Program-made: the position numbers and the translations under genes
Notes under the pieces: model-generated
Told to the model about the DNA's origin: nothing
The model's database searches: none
Seen by the model: the letters and a program-made list of their open reading frames with translations, nothing else
Shown here: positions 42,259 to 55,700 of the stretch, one piece after another
Position numbering within the stretch: position 1 is the stretch's first letter
Layout: each line of letters begins with the position of its first letter
NCBI RefSeq assembly: GCF_037975245.1
Contig: NC_092568.1
Coordinates: 12,111,501 to 12,175,500 of the forward strand
Direction of reading: 5' to 3'
Length of the DNA stretch: 64,000 bases
From: Apostichopus japonicus
Taxonomy: Eukaryota; Echinodermata; Holothuroidea; Aspidochirotida; Stichopodidae

Positions 42259-42543
42259 TTTATCTTGATCTCACGCTTCAAGACCAGCTAAAACTCTATC
42301 CTGACTTTGGGCTGGCAAACCTATGGTGGATGGGTGGGGAATGGTTAGCACTCCCCATGTATGAGTTTACGTCGGGTCAGATTGACGGAAACCCGGAAAA
42401 TGTTGCGGTTTCTTGTGAAAAATCCTGAAATTTGTGTGAAACATCTCTTCCGGGTAATGATCCACCCAAGGATGTCGGGTGGAATGATGGTGGCTCGGTT
42501 ATTCCGGAAGGAACTGATACTGCATGGGTATGTGTACAATGAG
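42259..42543 (+). pseudogene. Orphan m5-like exon in the spacer before copy 2
   Basis: After acceptor catacttag, sequence encoding YLDLTLQDQLKLYPDFGLAN aligns to exon m5 (YLDLTMQDQLRLYPDFMLAK). It then runs on without a donor at the expected place. A second frame from 42361 stays open to a GAG|gtaaga donor-like site at 42543 (MLRFLVKNPEICVKHLFRV...). It lies upstream of the next promoter and is probably a relic of another, partly deleted gene copy. Confidence 0.65.
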
Positions 42544-42778
42544 GTAAGATTATGAAATTAATTACAATTCTACCATCTAAGATAATACATCTTAGGCCTT
42601 AATAATATCATTTCTGCGATGCCAGGTCATCATCGGTAGTTGGTGTGCAAGAAATTTACCTATTGATCATTTTCTGCTTGAAAAATAAATAAACTAAGAC
42701 CAAACTAATTATAGACTTAATTAATAAATGTCTCAGAATGCACCATTTCACGTCGAATATTTTTTTTGAGGGGAGGTA

Positions 42779-42840
42779 TAGGGGAGAGTGGAGTGAAAAG
42801 TGGGGGAGGGGAGGGGAGGGGAGGGGAGGGTGAGTGGGGG
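42779..42840 (+). repeat. G-rich tract upstream of copy 2
   Basis: Repeated GGGGA units (gaggggagggg) about 500 bp before the copy 2 TATA-like box; the same position as the tracts of copies 1 and 3. Confidence 0.8.
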
Positions 42841-43191
42841 TCCTCCGTATCCTCTATTAGGAAGTTGGCTTCTTTAGGCCCACATCACGTCCTTTATCCG
42901 CCTATGTATGCTCATAGGGCTGTGTCATACATATGTTTCTCAATTCGTAAAATATTCGAATCTTCGGAAAACTTCGCTCAACAACTCTACAAAGCAGCAA
43001 TTCTGAATAGCTCAAAAGAATCTGGTTCCTGTGGTAAATTTTGAACCGGGAACAGATAGTGAAATGGAAACTCGCAAAGGACACTGCGTGATCATTGCGA
43101 AAGCGTAGGACATATAGGTCGCCTTCAGCTACGCCTTCAACGGTATCGTGTCAAAGATACGCTAGATCCTTAACTCCAATACCATACACAG

Positions 43192-43431
43192 TGACGTCAG
43201 TACACATACGAGCCTACACACGTTTTTTTTCTGTATGATTTATTGCAGTGCGTCCGTACCAACACTGCGATGGGAACAACTTGCGCGTGTACATGCGCGC
43301 ATTCAGATACCGATGTGCTATAACAGGTCTCTGTATATATATGTTTCGAAGGACACAACAGATCTCGGAGCGTAACTTGTTGAAACGCACTGAGTGATCA
43401 TTGCGCGAGCGTACCTGTACATATGACGTCA
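43192..43431 (+). promoter_or_regulatory. Copy 2 promoter: CRE palindromes and TATA-like box
   Basis: TGACGTCA at 43192-43199 and 43424-43431, TATAACAG at 43319-43326. Spacing and surrounding CpG-bearing block match copy 1. Confidence 0.55.
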
Positions 43432-43486
43432 CACAGAAATGACATGGACAACGACGATAAACATGATAAGCTATATATGTAATGTA

Positions 43487-46400
43487 ATGTTTATATTGCA
43501 ATTGCTCTTCGTTGAAGATAAGTCTATTGTGCGATTTCTCAAGATGTTCTTTACATTCTCACTGGCAAGCTACTATGCTTCCTCTTACATGGCTAGGAAG
43601 TTCACCAAATTCCTGGCCTATGGTCGAGGTAAGTTAAGACAAACAAATATATGTTAATTTTCCATTTTCAGTCGTCATTTTATGTGGAACGCTATATGAT
43701 GTCCTCGAGTTATTTGGAATTTCTCGTATTGCGAAATGATACTAACTTTATAGGACAATTAGTTCAATTTAGACATCATCTCACTAGTTAAATATCATTC
43801 CTACATGTATATAATTCCTACATGATATTCCATACGCCAGTAATATTAAGTTTGTGCACGATTTTATTGTTACCTTTTTCTTACGGTAACTGTAAGTCCG
43901 AATAAAGCGTATACCTATATAACGGGATTGTCAAATATTATGTTTGCTTAATAAACAATCCAATAAGATAAAACATGACATCACTTAATAGGCCAATCTC
44001 AACACATAATTTGGTACGGTGTGTAGGGGGTGGGGTAAGGGTGAGGTGCTGTGGGGACCTGGATGGCCAGGCCACCGTTACTGTGCGTGACGTATTTCAT
44101 TAACTACGTGTTTTATAGTAGGTGAATGTAACATCGATTGTCAATATTGGGAAGGCAGATAACTGAGAGAAATTGTTCAACGATCATAATTTGCATTTTC
44201 AATGCTCTATAAAGCGTTCGTAAAAGTTCCCTATATTCAGTTCATTCAACGTGGAGGTAGGTTGGGTCTCTTTCTCTCTCCCTTCCATTTAAAGTTTTCC
44301 ATCTCCCCACCCCACCTTGACCCTTCCTTACCCTTGAGCAGTCCAATATTTCTTGGTAACATGAATTACTGATCTCAGTCAAAAAAAAATTTTAATATAA
44401 AAACCCTTATAAAAAGCTAGCCCAGCACACACCCGTCCATAGTGACGCCTAACAAGACTTATATCAGATCTCTGCATACAATGTTTCTGATTCCATATAC
44501 TAACCAAAATATAAGGCAAGTCATTAAAAGAAACTGAATTCATCTTCTTAGTTAGTCAGATATATTTTCGTTTATCCTCAGCTCAATACATCCTCCCAGA
44601 AGGATGTTACGGGTACCGTCCTCCGTTTCAAGGTAAGGTGTAGGTCAAGGTCAAATTATGTCATCCAATTATGGTGGAGTATTTATATCACGTGATTAAT
44701 ATATCCATTAAATAGAGGAATAATATCTAGGCAAGTGCCTTAAGTAAAACTGTTTGTACTGGAAGGCGAAAGGAGATATGGGAGTGATGGTTATAGCGTA
44801 CTTATCTAGGTCAGGGCTTGGAGGGTAAGGAGAGGGACCGAGCTTTGAGAATCGGGTCTGGTGTAATTCTTTCTGATACTTGTTCCTTCCCCGGTGGGTA
44901 ACTACGGAAACGATAAGACGACCGTACACTCACATAGCACTACCCACCCAACCGTCAAATTACGTCATCCAATTATGGGCGAGCATTTATATCACGTAAT
45001 TATTAATAGATCAATTAAATAGAGGAATAGCATATAATATATTGACCAGTGACTTCAATAATAATTTGGATTGGAAGGGACGGATGGGGGGAGGGGGGAT
45101 CCTATGGTAGCTTACAGGGTAAGGAGAGGAAAACTTTCAGAATCGAGGTATGTGTATATAGTTAATCATTCTCCTGGTATGATTCTGTGGTTTGCTTTTC
45201 CTTCCACGGTGAGTAAGGTAACAATGAGACGACCATATCACTCTAATATGCCCCTCCACCCACCCAACCCCTCCAAGGTACATGGCGACGTGATAGTCTT
45301 GCATTCCGATTCTAAGTCAAGCTATGTAGTTTAAACATCGTTCTTATTACTGTTTTCATCTACATAGATCTAAAACGGAAACCCTTCACTCGGGAATTTC
45401 CCGTCACCGAAGAAAATGTTTCTTCGCTTCTTTGCTTTCCATCAGGTATTTCACCAAGTTTATTTTTCTAGTTTCTACAGTACTCTTTACATTAACTTAG
45501 CATTCATATACAATTCCATGACCGACGGCTGTTAATTTTGCTACCGCCCTCTAATTACAAACATCCGAACCATGCATCGTCCTTCAGAACTTCATAAATA
45601 ATTTTAAGTTTCCATGAATGTTTTTAACAACTTCTGTGCTTGCTTTACTTTTTTTGTGTGTATGCGTGTGTGTGTCACTTAATAACATTAATGCTCAGAT
45701 GATGTCACTTTCACATATATATGGAAACTCTCTTCTTTTTTTCAGAGCAAACCCTGCGCATGCGTGAAGATCTTTTTAACAGTAAGCGTAATCATCTCTT
45801 CCTTTACGTAATGAATACTAATTTTCACGTTAAAGCACATAGTGAAGTGACTCATTTATATAAAGAAATTGTTCGCTGACCATTCATAAAACAAGATCAC
45901 ATACATATTAATACAAACTTTACATTAAACTATAATGTTGTTAATTAGCATTTTACTCCCATTCAGGCTATCTTGATCTTGCGATGCAAGACCAGCTAAG
46001 ACTTTATCCAGATTTTATGCTGGCAAAATTTGAAGGTGAGTTACTATGACTTTTTGTATTGAAAGAAATATGGGTACAATATACTTTAATTAAATGAACA
46101 CAAAACCATTTAACTGGTTTTATGATGACGGTTTGAAATAGTTGTTAATTCTTGCTTATATAAGTTGGTTCTTTTCTTTCTTTACTGCAGCAGAACGCCT
46201 CATTCAAGGCCTTCCTTCATGTGTTCCTCTCGATCACAAGAACGGTAAGTTGAACTTTATACGTAGTACAGTATACCCAAAATATTGAAGACGAACGAGA
46301 TTGTACGTAAAACTCATTAAATACTTTTGGGCATACTACCCGTTTTTTTTTATCATTCGATATTTTATAATTTGTACTTAATCTTTCCTTTAGATCCTGA

Positions 46401-49400
46401 GAGAATGTTACTGATTCCAAGCGGTTACTTTGGGATCATTAATTTACCTCGAGGTGAGTTTTTCTTTTAAAGAAAGGTTTCATTGTTGTTATCTTTACTG
46501 AATGCCTGTAGTATCAGAACACACATACACACACTCACAGTCTCTCTCTCCTCGTTACCGTCCCTCTCACCTCATCCACTCTTGCTACACCCTACATGAC
46601 ATCCACCCATTCCCCCTTCTATCACTTCACTGCCGAATAGAAAATATCAGAATGCAGACCTCGCAATCTGATATGGTTACTTACATTCGTGATCTGTATA
46701 TGGTTACTTACATTCGTGATCTGTATATGGTTACTTACATTCGTGATCTGTATATGGTTACTTACATTCGTGATCTGTATATGGTTACTTACATTCGTGA
46801 TCTGAATATGGTTACTTACATTCGTGATCTGTATCACGAGTCATTCCATCATAAAATCGGCAAGTCATCGTGAGTCGAGTTATTGCCTCGATTCACCGTA
46901 TTATCTCTCAGACTAAAATATCACTACAGAAAAAATATCTCTACAGACTAAAATATTTTGGACTGTTTCAATTTCCTGTGAAATTCTTTTGTGATTAGTA
47001 TACTAAAGATGTTTTTTATTCTCTCTTTTTTTATTATCATTCCAACAAGAGTCCAAACAATGTACAATTCATAATAACATATACTTTATGACCAATAGTC
47101 AATATTAATGACCACAACAAATAAATCATTAAACTTCAAATAAAGATTTCCACTTATGCCATCTGATATCAAAAGCATTTTGCTTACAACTAGTTTGATA
47201 CATAAACTTTTCTTTTAAATAAATATTCTTTAAATCAATTTTACCATAGTTAAAGGAAGGTTTCTCATTTTTAACCCTACTTTTGTAAACACAAAATTTC
47301 AGAACCAGAAGGATGTTATTAAACACAAAGTCTTTGTACAAATAATTTCCAAACAGAACAAGCTCTTTATTAACTATAATATTGATGTTCAATTTAATTT
47401 GAACCCAGATTTGAAAATCCCTCCATACTTTCTGAGTGAAGCTGCATTCCCAAAATAAATGAATTAAACTCTCATCTGCCACCCCACAAAAAGTGCACAA
47501 TGGATCAATGGTTTTGCCAATTTTGACCATTAGAGTATTTGTCCCTAAAATTCTGTTAATACATAACTAAAGATGTTGAATATAAAACCCATTTACAATT
47601 TAATATTTTTCGTCAGACCATCACTTGATTATATATTTTATTTTGTAGTCGAGCAGTACACGACCCCTGCTGCCTTCGAGAAGCATCAACAAGATGATAC
47701 TACCTCTACCTGGTCTGGTAAGATACATTTTGTTTCCATTCAGTACTTCATCATATTCGTGACTTTTGTATATTATAAACGATATGCTTTTAGTCATTAC
47801 TGCATTGCATGGAACTTGATGAAAAGAACTTGATGCACATTACATCGCCAATAAGTAAAACCTAGGAAAAAGGAAAGAAAACATACTATCGTTGTCAAAA
47901 AAAAAATGGTTTTTACTTTATTTTTAAAAGTTTAGCCATTTTTATTCACGCTGCAGATATTCTGGGCCAACACACTCAACAGACCACAACAACGAGATGT
48001 GAAGGTAAAGTAACACTCACTGTAGTCGATAGGCTATAATATATGGTTACATTATATTAAAGCATTTACTAAGTGTATCTTCTTTTTCAAGACTGTGTGG
48101 TGGTGGGGGTCACTTGTGGAAGTCTCTGCAGTCCCGTACTTAATATTTATCAGTAGGTAAAACATTTTGACGAGAAAAGTCACATTTTTCTTTTTTCAGG
48201 TTACACCCTGACTTACTACCAGTATACCTTCAAAAGTTCAACTGGTGAGTATTGAGTGAAAATGAATTACATATTGTGCGCAAGAAAGGTTAATACTCAA
48301 TTGATTTGAAAAAAATTAAATATTAATCTTTCCATAATTTCTACTCAAGGTAATAAACCTGAGATTTATGTAATAAAAGTCTTCTTGACTGTTTTCAAAT
48401 ATAACATAATTTGACAATCTTTGCAGGCCCTGATCAGATCCAAAACACCGAGGAAACTTTAACAGGTGAGAAAATTAGATTGTTTGTTTACATCAAGGAG
48501 TTTTGATTGAGTTTTATTTTAAATTCTAACCCACACTTTTTAAATTATTACTTCAAAATGCTTCTTCATATTTCTTTCAGATCCAACCGGTAACAAGACA
48601 GCTACCAAATACATGTACTATTGGACTGGTAAGTGTTGTCATATTGTGTTACATGTCCGTGTCAAGGTGTTTCTCTTTGGAGATTCATTTGGCGGGGGGG
48701 GGGGGGGGTGGGGGTACATTATGCCCAATATATACTGTATCATCTGGAGGTTAAGAAGGGGATAAACAGTGGTTTGGAAAGGATTCGACTCCTTGACTAT
48801 GACAACAAGTACACATATTATATAGCCTTAAAGTCAACACTGTGAGTATATTGTTTCAGCGATATTAATGGATTCCTCTGTTCTCTTTTCTCTGACAGAT
48901 GGGGTGTCTTCATATCAACTGAAGGCGAATAAGATAACAACTCAAACCGAAGGTTTGTAATTTCAAACATATTTTAATAATAATGATAATAATAATGATA
49001 AGGAACCATGAATATTAAATGACGACTTATCTTATACATCATATATTCTGATGCATTAATAATACCTTTGTTTTCCTATTAGTCTGTCATATTATGATGT
49101 GACGTAATATATTCTCTGTTTACAGACGGACAAACTATCACCCATACACAGGACATTCAACAGTCTGATTACTCTGGTGAGTAACATGCTGTCCGTTATC
49201 TTATTTTTTATGAATTATTCAACCCAATTACTAATCAATTTATAATCTGAAACAATCATGAGACATAATTAGCTTCTCATCAACATAATAATGTGTTTAG
49301 CAAATTTCCCCATCTTTCCACCAGTCCATTCACCCTACTCTTCATCACTGCACAAAACATAATCGAGGAAGTTGTAACGCACACTGCTTCAGTATTATAT

Positions 49401-52400
49401 CGATACAGTTACATTTGTAATTATTAAATAATCCATAATTTGTAGTAAATTACTCTCCTCGTTCACAGTTTTTGGGATTGGCAAGGAAGAGCTAAGCCAC
49501 ATCACTGATAACACTGTAGTAGGTAAGTAGCTATATACCTCTGTCATTGATATACATGCATTGATATACGATCGCACAGCGATAGAAATAAATCCATACC
49601 TTTAATAATGTCGTGAATACATATATAACCTTCCTCTTGTCAATCCATCATTGTTAACTGTTAGAGTTTATGGAACGCCAAACAGTAAAGTTTAAACATT
49701 TGTAATTTGCTTTCCTTCTTGTTTAGCTGGAAAGCAAACAACAACAAACAAACAATTCAGTTTGCAGACCAGTGTTAGTGGTGAGTTGGATTTAATTATA
49801 TCAAATATGAATGAAATTAATCTTTACATAACAAGATCTGCTCTTCTACAAGTTGAAGATAAATAATCAAGTTCTATTCGAAACTCGTATATTAAATTTA
49901 TTTTATTTGTTTTTATGTTCTTATGTTTCCGTATTTTGGTATTAAATTTGCTACACTGACCGATATATATGCATTATATGTACTATAAACAGTTTTTCTG
50001 TAAAGTAGGATAAAAATACGAACACATGAACCGAATGACAATAAAGAGGTGTTACAAGTTTTGAAATGAACTTGATTTAAATCTTTTATCCTCAGACGGG
50101 ACATCCTGTCAGACTCAAACTCAGAGGGGCTCGGAGGAAACTGTATCAGGTATGGTTTAGTAAAGACCGTTAACCTTAATGTCTAAGCTATCTTTGTATA
50201 AACTAATATTGGCAAAAGTAATAGTCATATTTTGCTTCAAAAGTCAAGAAAAACAATTTAACCTTTCACACTATTGTTTCTAATATTAACCTACTGTATC
50301 AGGTATGGTAAATAAAAAAATGTAAATAACTTCAAGTGACAAACATTTTGTATGAAGGATTGTGTCCCGAGGCTTACAGGTATCAAAATATAATAATTAC
50401 TTCTAAACCTTTGTATTTACTTCCAGATGATGACGTCACAACTACAGAATATCACGATCAGCGAATCTCAACTGGTGAGTGATTTTTATCAGAAATAATA
50501 TTGATTCAGTCATTTAGTGATATATTTCAGTTAATATTCATATCATAGTTAATAAAGATCGAAAACTGCTGTTAGGATGATCGTTAATCTTTAAATATTA
50601 ATAAATATAGATCAGTAAATTTATGATACCTACGCGCTTGTACCGATATAGATCCCATCATGGTCAAGGGGATATCACTGCAGTAGGCTACATTATACGT
50701 TGTTGGTGTTGCTCTGTTCATTTGCTTTTTAGTAGTGCCCTTCTAATACCATATCCTTGTCTTATATGTAGATGGAGTTTCATCCAGTGTAGTGACGTCA
50801 TCAAGCCAATCGACCCGCACAGGTAATTATGAATCGATTATGCAAACGTACGTAAACGGTACTCTTCTCTCTTAAATAGGAGTTTGTATCTTTATTGCCG
50901 TTAACGGATTCATCTAAAAAGAAAAAAGAAAAAAATTCTAATGCAATCCTATAGTCATTCATTGTATAGTTTCGAGGGGGGGGGGGGGATGCGTTCTATG
51001 GGAGTGGCAGGCAGAGCCTTTCTAAAGGCCAAGTCCTGACAATTTAAATATCGTGTATATATCTCACGATGTTTCCTTCCTTTGTTCTCCATCACAGGCC
51101 GATTGAAGACAAAACAATTTATTTTGTATTTTTTTTGTACAAAACAATAATTGTAACAAACATTGACAGAAACATCACCAAGATTGAATTTTCTTAAGTC
51201 ATTCGATCAAAGTATTAAAATTCCCTACGAAGTATGCTATCGAGTATCGAGATATAAGAATTATATGAAACTTTTATAAAATCATACTTGGAAGTATTTT
51301 CTTACATTTATCGATGAGAAGTATACGCATGCGTCTTTATTTTCGCCGTTTGATGAATGTTTATAGAGCAACTCGGGGTAACAGTCTATCCTTTGCAATT
51401 AATATCAAATTGTTTATTTATTTTACAGTTGGAAGTTACGAATACCAGGCTGAGGAGATAGACCTACGACAATCAGGTTTGTATATTTACTTCAAAAGAT
51501 TCCATTTATTTAAAATAAGTACGTTATTCTGTACCAAAGGTTTAACTATTGACTTGAATATAACATAGATATGATTATGTTACACACGTTTACCATGGCT
51601 TTTTCTTGAGCTACATCAGCAGACGTGCACAGGATTTCAAAGATGGGGTGGGGAAGGGGGGGGGATTAATTTCTAAATTTGCCCAGACTGATTTACGTAG
51701 GGGCATGACCGTAAAATGTACAGAGGCGGATCAAGGGTTCTTATAGGAAGGGTGTGGCACTGTGGTATTTTAAGCCGACTCCCGAATAAGCATAAAATGT
51801 GCAGACATCAAAATAAATGATGCATTCTGGGGTATATTTAGACTAGAAATTATGTCTATAATTCGATCTAACGCAAGTTTTGTGCTTATAAATACTTTTG
51901 AATTTCTGAGTGAGTCTGAATTCACTCCATACCCCCTGGTTCTACACCTCAGGACGTCAGTGGGCCCAGAGGAGTGGTATTATTCTCTTCCTCCCACTGA
52001 CTATAGAGAAAAGCGCCACCCCCACTCGGGAAAGCCTCTGATTTTATACTTTTTCTTTATCCATAAAATATTTTGTAGTAAAGTTACCACTAACATCAGA
52101 AACAATGTCTCTTAAACGAATAATGATTTTAACTAGTCATATTGACCTTTGACCTTTCTGAGATTACGTTTTCACAGCCACTTTAATATTGACATTGACG
52201 ATCCTCTTATTTACCAACAGACGGTTTTTTCTTCATCAAACAAACCTACCCAGCAGGGAAAGGAGACGACGTGTTCACTAATGGTATGATACATGTTGAC
52301 ATTATCAATATACATTATTAGATCGTTAAAATGAGTAAATATCAATTTAGAGACATTTCATCACTGAATGGAATACATCACACGTTTACAATACTGTGCG

Positions 52401-52740
52401 GTATACGTAAGAGTGTATTTTATAGAACATGTATATTTACTGTATACTTCTCGCTGCGATGTTAGTAAATTTTCGCTAGGATCGAAACGTCGGGGCTTTT
52501 TACTTTGACACATTTTCTTACACATGTTCTTTAGTGTTTAAGTAGTTTCCTAACAGTTTTTTTTTTCGTTACTTTTCGTCAATTGCAAAGACAGCTTTCC
52601 AAACTAGTATAAGTAATAACCCGAACTATTCATGGACCTTATAGTTACACGAACTTCTTCTGCCCAATTTATTTTTGAGGTGTCATTCTTCTTTTCTTCA
52701 TTTCATAACAGATGATCGTCACCTTTACCTGCAGTGCTGA
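43487..52740 (+). CDS. Mini-exon gene copy 2, 22 exons, 414 aa
   Basis: Exons m1 43487-43628, m2 44582-44632, m3 45368-45445, m4 45746-45781, m5 45967-46035, m6 46191-46244, m7 46394-46453, m8 47649-47717, m9 47957-48004, m10 48200-48244, m11 48427-48465, m12 48581-48628, m13 48899-48952, m14 49126-49176, m15 49469-49522, m16 49727-49780, m17 50096-50149, m18 50427-50474, m19 50772-50822, m21 51429-51476, m22 52221-52283, last 52712-52740 (TGA). The sum is 1245 nt in one frame. m20 is deleted and only one m22 exists. All splice sites are intact, so it looks functional. Against copy 1, m2, m6, m7 and m22 are identical while m3, m4, m13, m17 and m18 change most. In copy 2 the frame is open upstream of m1 to 43439, so an earlier ATG is possible. 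Confidence 0.84.
44653..45272 (+). repeat. Diverged tandem duplication inside copy 2 intron 2
   Basis: 44653-44953 and 44955-45272 both read caaatta.gtcatccaattat...atttatatcacgt...agaggaata...ggtaaggagagg...gacgacc...ccacccaacc. The second half matches copies 1 and 3; the first half is more diverged. Only copy 2 has both. Confidence 0.75.
46671..46833 (+). repeat. 27-bp minisatellite in copy 2 intron 7, 6 units
   Basis: Same unit as in copy 1 but only six nearly perfect copies, so the array length differs strongly between paralogues. Confidence 0.95.
47014..47565 (-). mobile_element. 5'-truncated LINE (non-LTR retrotransposon) fragment
   Basis: Minus-strand ORF 47129-47530 (133 codons) contains DPLCTFCGVADESLIHLFWE then C, the CxxC...H....C zinc-knuckle-like region found after the reverse transcriptase domain in many LINE ORF2 proteins, followed by a W/I-rich tail. 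The insert is absent from copies 1 and 3 and is bounded by a 12-bp target duplication actaaagatgtt at 47002-47013 and 47566-47577. The 3' end of the element is on the left, where the sequence is T-rich on the + strand. The RT core is missing, so it is inactive. Confidence 0.85.
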
Positions 52741-55700
52741 TGACTTTTACCCCCGGGGTAGGGGTGGGGTGAGACTCTGATACGTGAAGGGTCGGGAGGT
52801 GTTGAGTAACGGTATAAAGTCTCATATACACTGATTGGATGTCGAATAAGCTTGATCTGTGTCCATCCATACTACATCAGATCACTGGCCGGATGTGATA
52901 CCTTGGTAACCATGACGTCATCAACTTCCTATCACTCATATTGATATATTCAGCTATGCTTTGTTTCGCGATGTGTTTGTTTCGTTGTAATCGTCAAATA
53001 TATCGTTTGTATCCGTAACTCGTTCCTTTCGCTTCTTTCTATTACGTTGTGCGTTTTGTGATAAGGGTGGAATCTAGGCATATTAAACACATACATATAC
53101 AATCACAAGTAATCTTCCCTGTGTGAATACGACAACATTCTCCCATAACATTCATTAATGACTATACTTTATTTTGTGTTCAAGTTTAAAAAGGAACCAC
53201 ACAAGTTGTTCTGTTACTTCAATTTCATATTGTCATTTTTCATCGCAAGAAGTGAATGACATTTGGGGTATTTCCCTGGACCTTTGCGTTAACAGTAGAT
53301 GAATACCACAGGGCACGTCTCTACCCATACACCTCCTCCGTCATCTCTTTCTGGCCCGATCCCTCCTCCCGCTCCACCTAAATTTTTTAATAACAATAAA
53401 TAAATATAACAAAGTGTTATAGGCAAATTCAATCAAAAATTAAAGACGAAATCAAAAGAACAAAGGTAGTGCGTTTGGCATAGTAAAGCACAGCTCATTA
53501 CCGCACATGAAAGCATGTGCATATAGCCACTCATCGATCTTGTAGACAGAATTATATCCTCTCACTCATACGCAAAATGGGAGCAGGGACATCCAGCAGG
53601 CAAGCAGGGAGAATACCCTGCTAGGGAGAATCCCCTACTAGTTAGGAGGGAAACTTCGCCTGACCTCTGCCAATCGTAGTTCATGTGATTGAAAGATTGA
53701 AAACATGTGTGCCAAGGTTGTATCATTCCCTTTTCTAATGTCTAATGTCGTTAGTTTTAAATCCGTAAAAAGGACATAGCAGCATATAGCTCTGTTATAA
53801 TTGTATAAAGTGTATTTTTTCAGAGGGAATTTCTTATAAGAATGCTTTCCCTTTTAACTTTCCTTCCATTTCATGGCGGTTAGTTCTTGGGATGAACGTA
53901 ATCTCTAATCCTCCAACATGACTTGAAACGGAATACAAAGAATGTTTCTATAGTTCACATGTTCTCATTGGTTCTTACTTCCTTTTGACACTTACAACAC
54001 TTACAATACTTTGTAGCATGATGTTCTTTTTTTTCAAGATTAAATTTGTTGCATGAATAAATTTGGGTCAGGTGATGAAGTTAAAGTTAGTTAGGGGGGG
54101 GGGGTAGGGGGTCTCCGTTGGCCCATAGTCTAATTAAATATAATGGTCCCACCCAATTTTGCATGTTTTTGATGATAAGATATATTTGCCTCAAACCGTA
54201 TGAAGTGAGCGTGACACATTTGCTTGTTACTCATTGGCAATATCAGATCCTAATACAAGACGATACTATGGTTGCGTACATAAGGTTACCCAATATACCG
54301 AGCTAAGTTTATACCTTTCATGCTTAAACCTGATTTTTGTCATGTTACGCCTTTTTCAATGATACAACATCTTTTGTTAAACACAGTAAAACAGAGTTCT
54401 GGATGAAAGACAAATAATAAATTATAGCAGAGTTCTGGATGAATGATGTCAATTATTTCAAACCCACACTCTATGAGAGGTGACGCAAATACCTCTTTTC
54501 AAAACAATAGGAGGAGGAAACTTAATTTTCATTCCGTTCGTTTATTTCTTTGTTATAGAGATCTGATACAATTTTCATGCTTCAGTATAACGTATCGGCA
54601 AATGAAATGAGAAGGAGGGGCGGCGGTGAAGGGTGAGTAGCTACGACCTTGAAAGGGATGCTATTGCCTCCTATAACGTATACGTTATAGAGATTTAGCT
54701 GCTGATAGAGTCGACCATGTCAGAGTGTTGACTTGTATTGCACATATAAGAAGCTGTAAAAACATCCAAACCCCGTCCTCGTTACCGTCCCCCCAGTCTT
54801 TCAAAATGCAACAATTGTAAACAACGTTGTCTGATAATAGATCAAAATTTGATATTTATAAAGATGATTCTAATATTTTGTATTAAACTAAATAAACACT
54901 TCGTATGTGGGGGGGGGCGCTATGCACGCAAATACCGCAGTTTCAGAGGATCAATAAACACATCTAGTCACTTGCGGACTAAACAAAGTCTTGTAGTTGA
55001 CAAATTCCCGATCCCCGTGCTTCCCAAATCTACTTGCATAAACTCAAAACCCTTTGAATTCTGTCTCGGGTTTCGAATTACACATGTGCTATTTCCAGAC
55101 ATTCAGAAGATCCCTAAATAAGATTAGTCACATGTAGTTAACGTGTTTGACTTAATAAGTATTGTCCCTTCCTCATTCAAGAAGGTCTTGAAATGTGAAT
55201 AGGTATTGTTTGTTGAAATTTCAGGCTTAATCCAAGTTCATGATCGTCTGCATAACATATAGTTGTAAAGGGAGACAACTTACAGCAAGAACTATCTTGC
55301 GAGCATAATCTTAAGCAACCTTTTGTGAATAAGAAGATTTCACGGAATCCGTTTTTCTTTTACTGCTTGCTTCGAAGTCATCGGTATATCGGGCATAAGC
55401 CTATTGTACATTTAAGTCTTGAAAGGAAGCGACATTCATGCTGCAATGTAAACAAAAACACTGGAGCGTGAGCTTCTTGTTAATAAAGATATTCAGATCC
55501 GTTGTTCTAATGAGAGTAAAACAGGATGAATAGAGATTTCGTTGAAGGCAGTGTCGTTCACTGTTACCAATAGATTGTATCCAACCAACAACACCAATTT
55601 AAGCTCGTTGAAAGTTAACTCGTCAAATGGTTCAGTGGGTAGAGCAGTGGACTGGTAACCTGATGAACTGAGTTCGACTCCATCGATGGCTGGTTATACA

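Larger units (their letters stand above)
25472..42688 (+). repeat. Tandem unit 1 (17.2 kb)
   Basis: Begins at ataaactaagacc, which recurs at 42689 and, as attaaactaagacc, near 58814. The unit order is G-rich tract, promoter, mini-exon gene, long spacer, orphan m5-like exon. Unit 1 is about 1.1 kb longer than unit 2, mainly from extra spacer DNA at about 35.9-37.4 kb. Sequence left of 25472 shows no match to the spacer end, so this is the first copy of the array. Confidence 0.9.

Noticed and set aside
44708-44929. Minus-strand ORF in copy 2 intron 2
   Set aside because: Lies in a diverged duplicate of intron sequence, with no similarity to a protein family.
47129-47530. Host gene on the minus strand inside copy 2
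   Set aside because: The zinc-knuckle-like CTFC...H...C motif, clean target duplication and absence from copies 1 and 3 show it is a truncated LINE.
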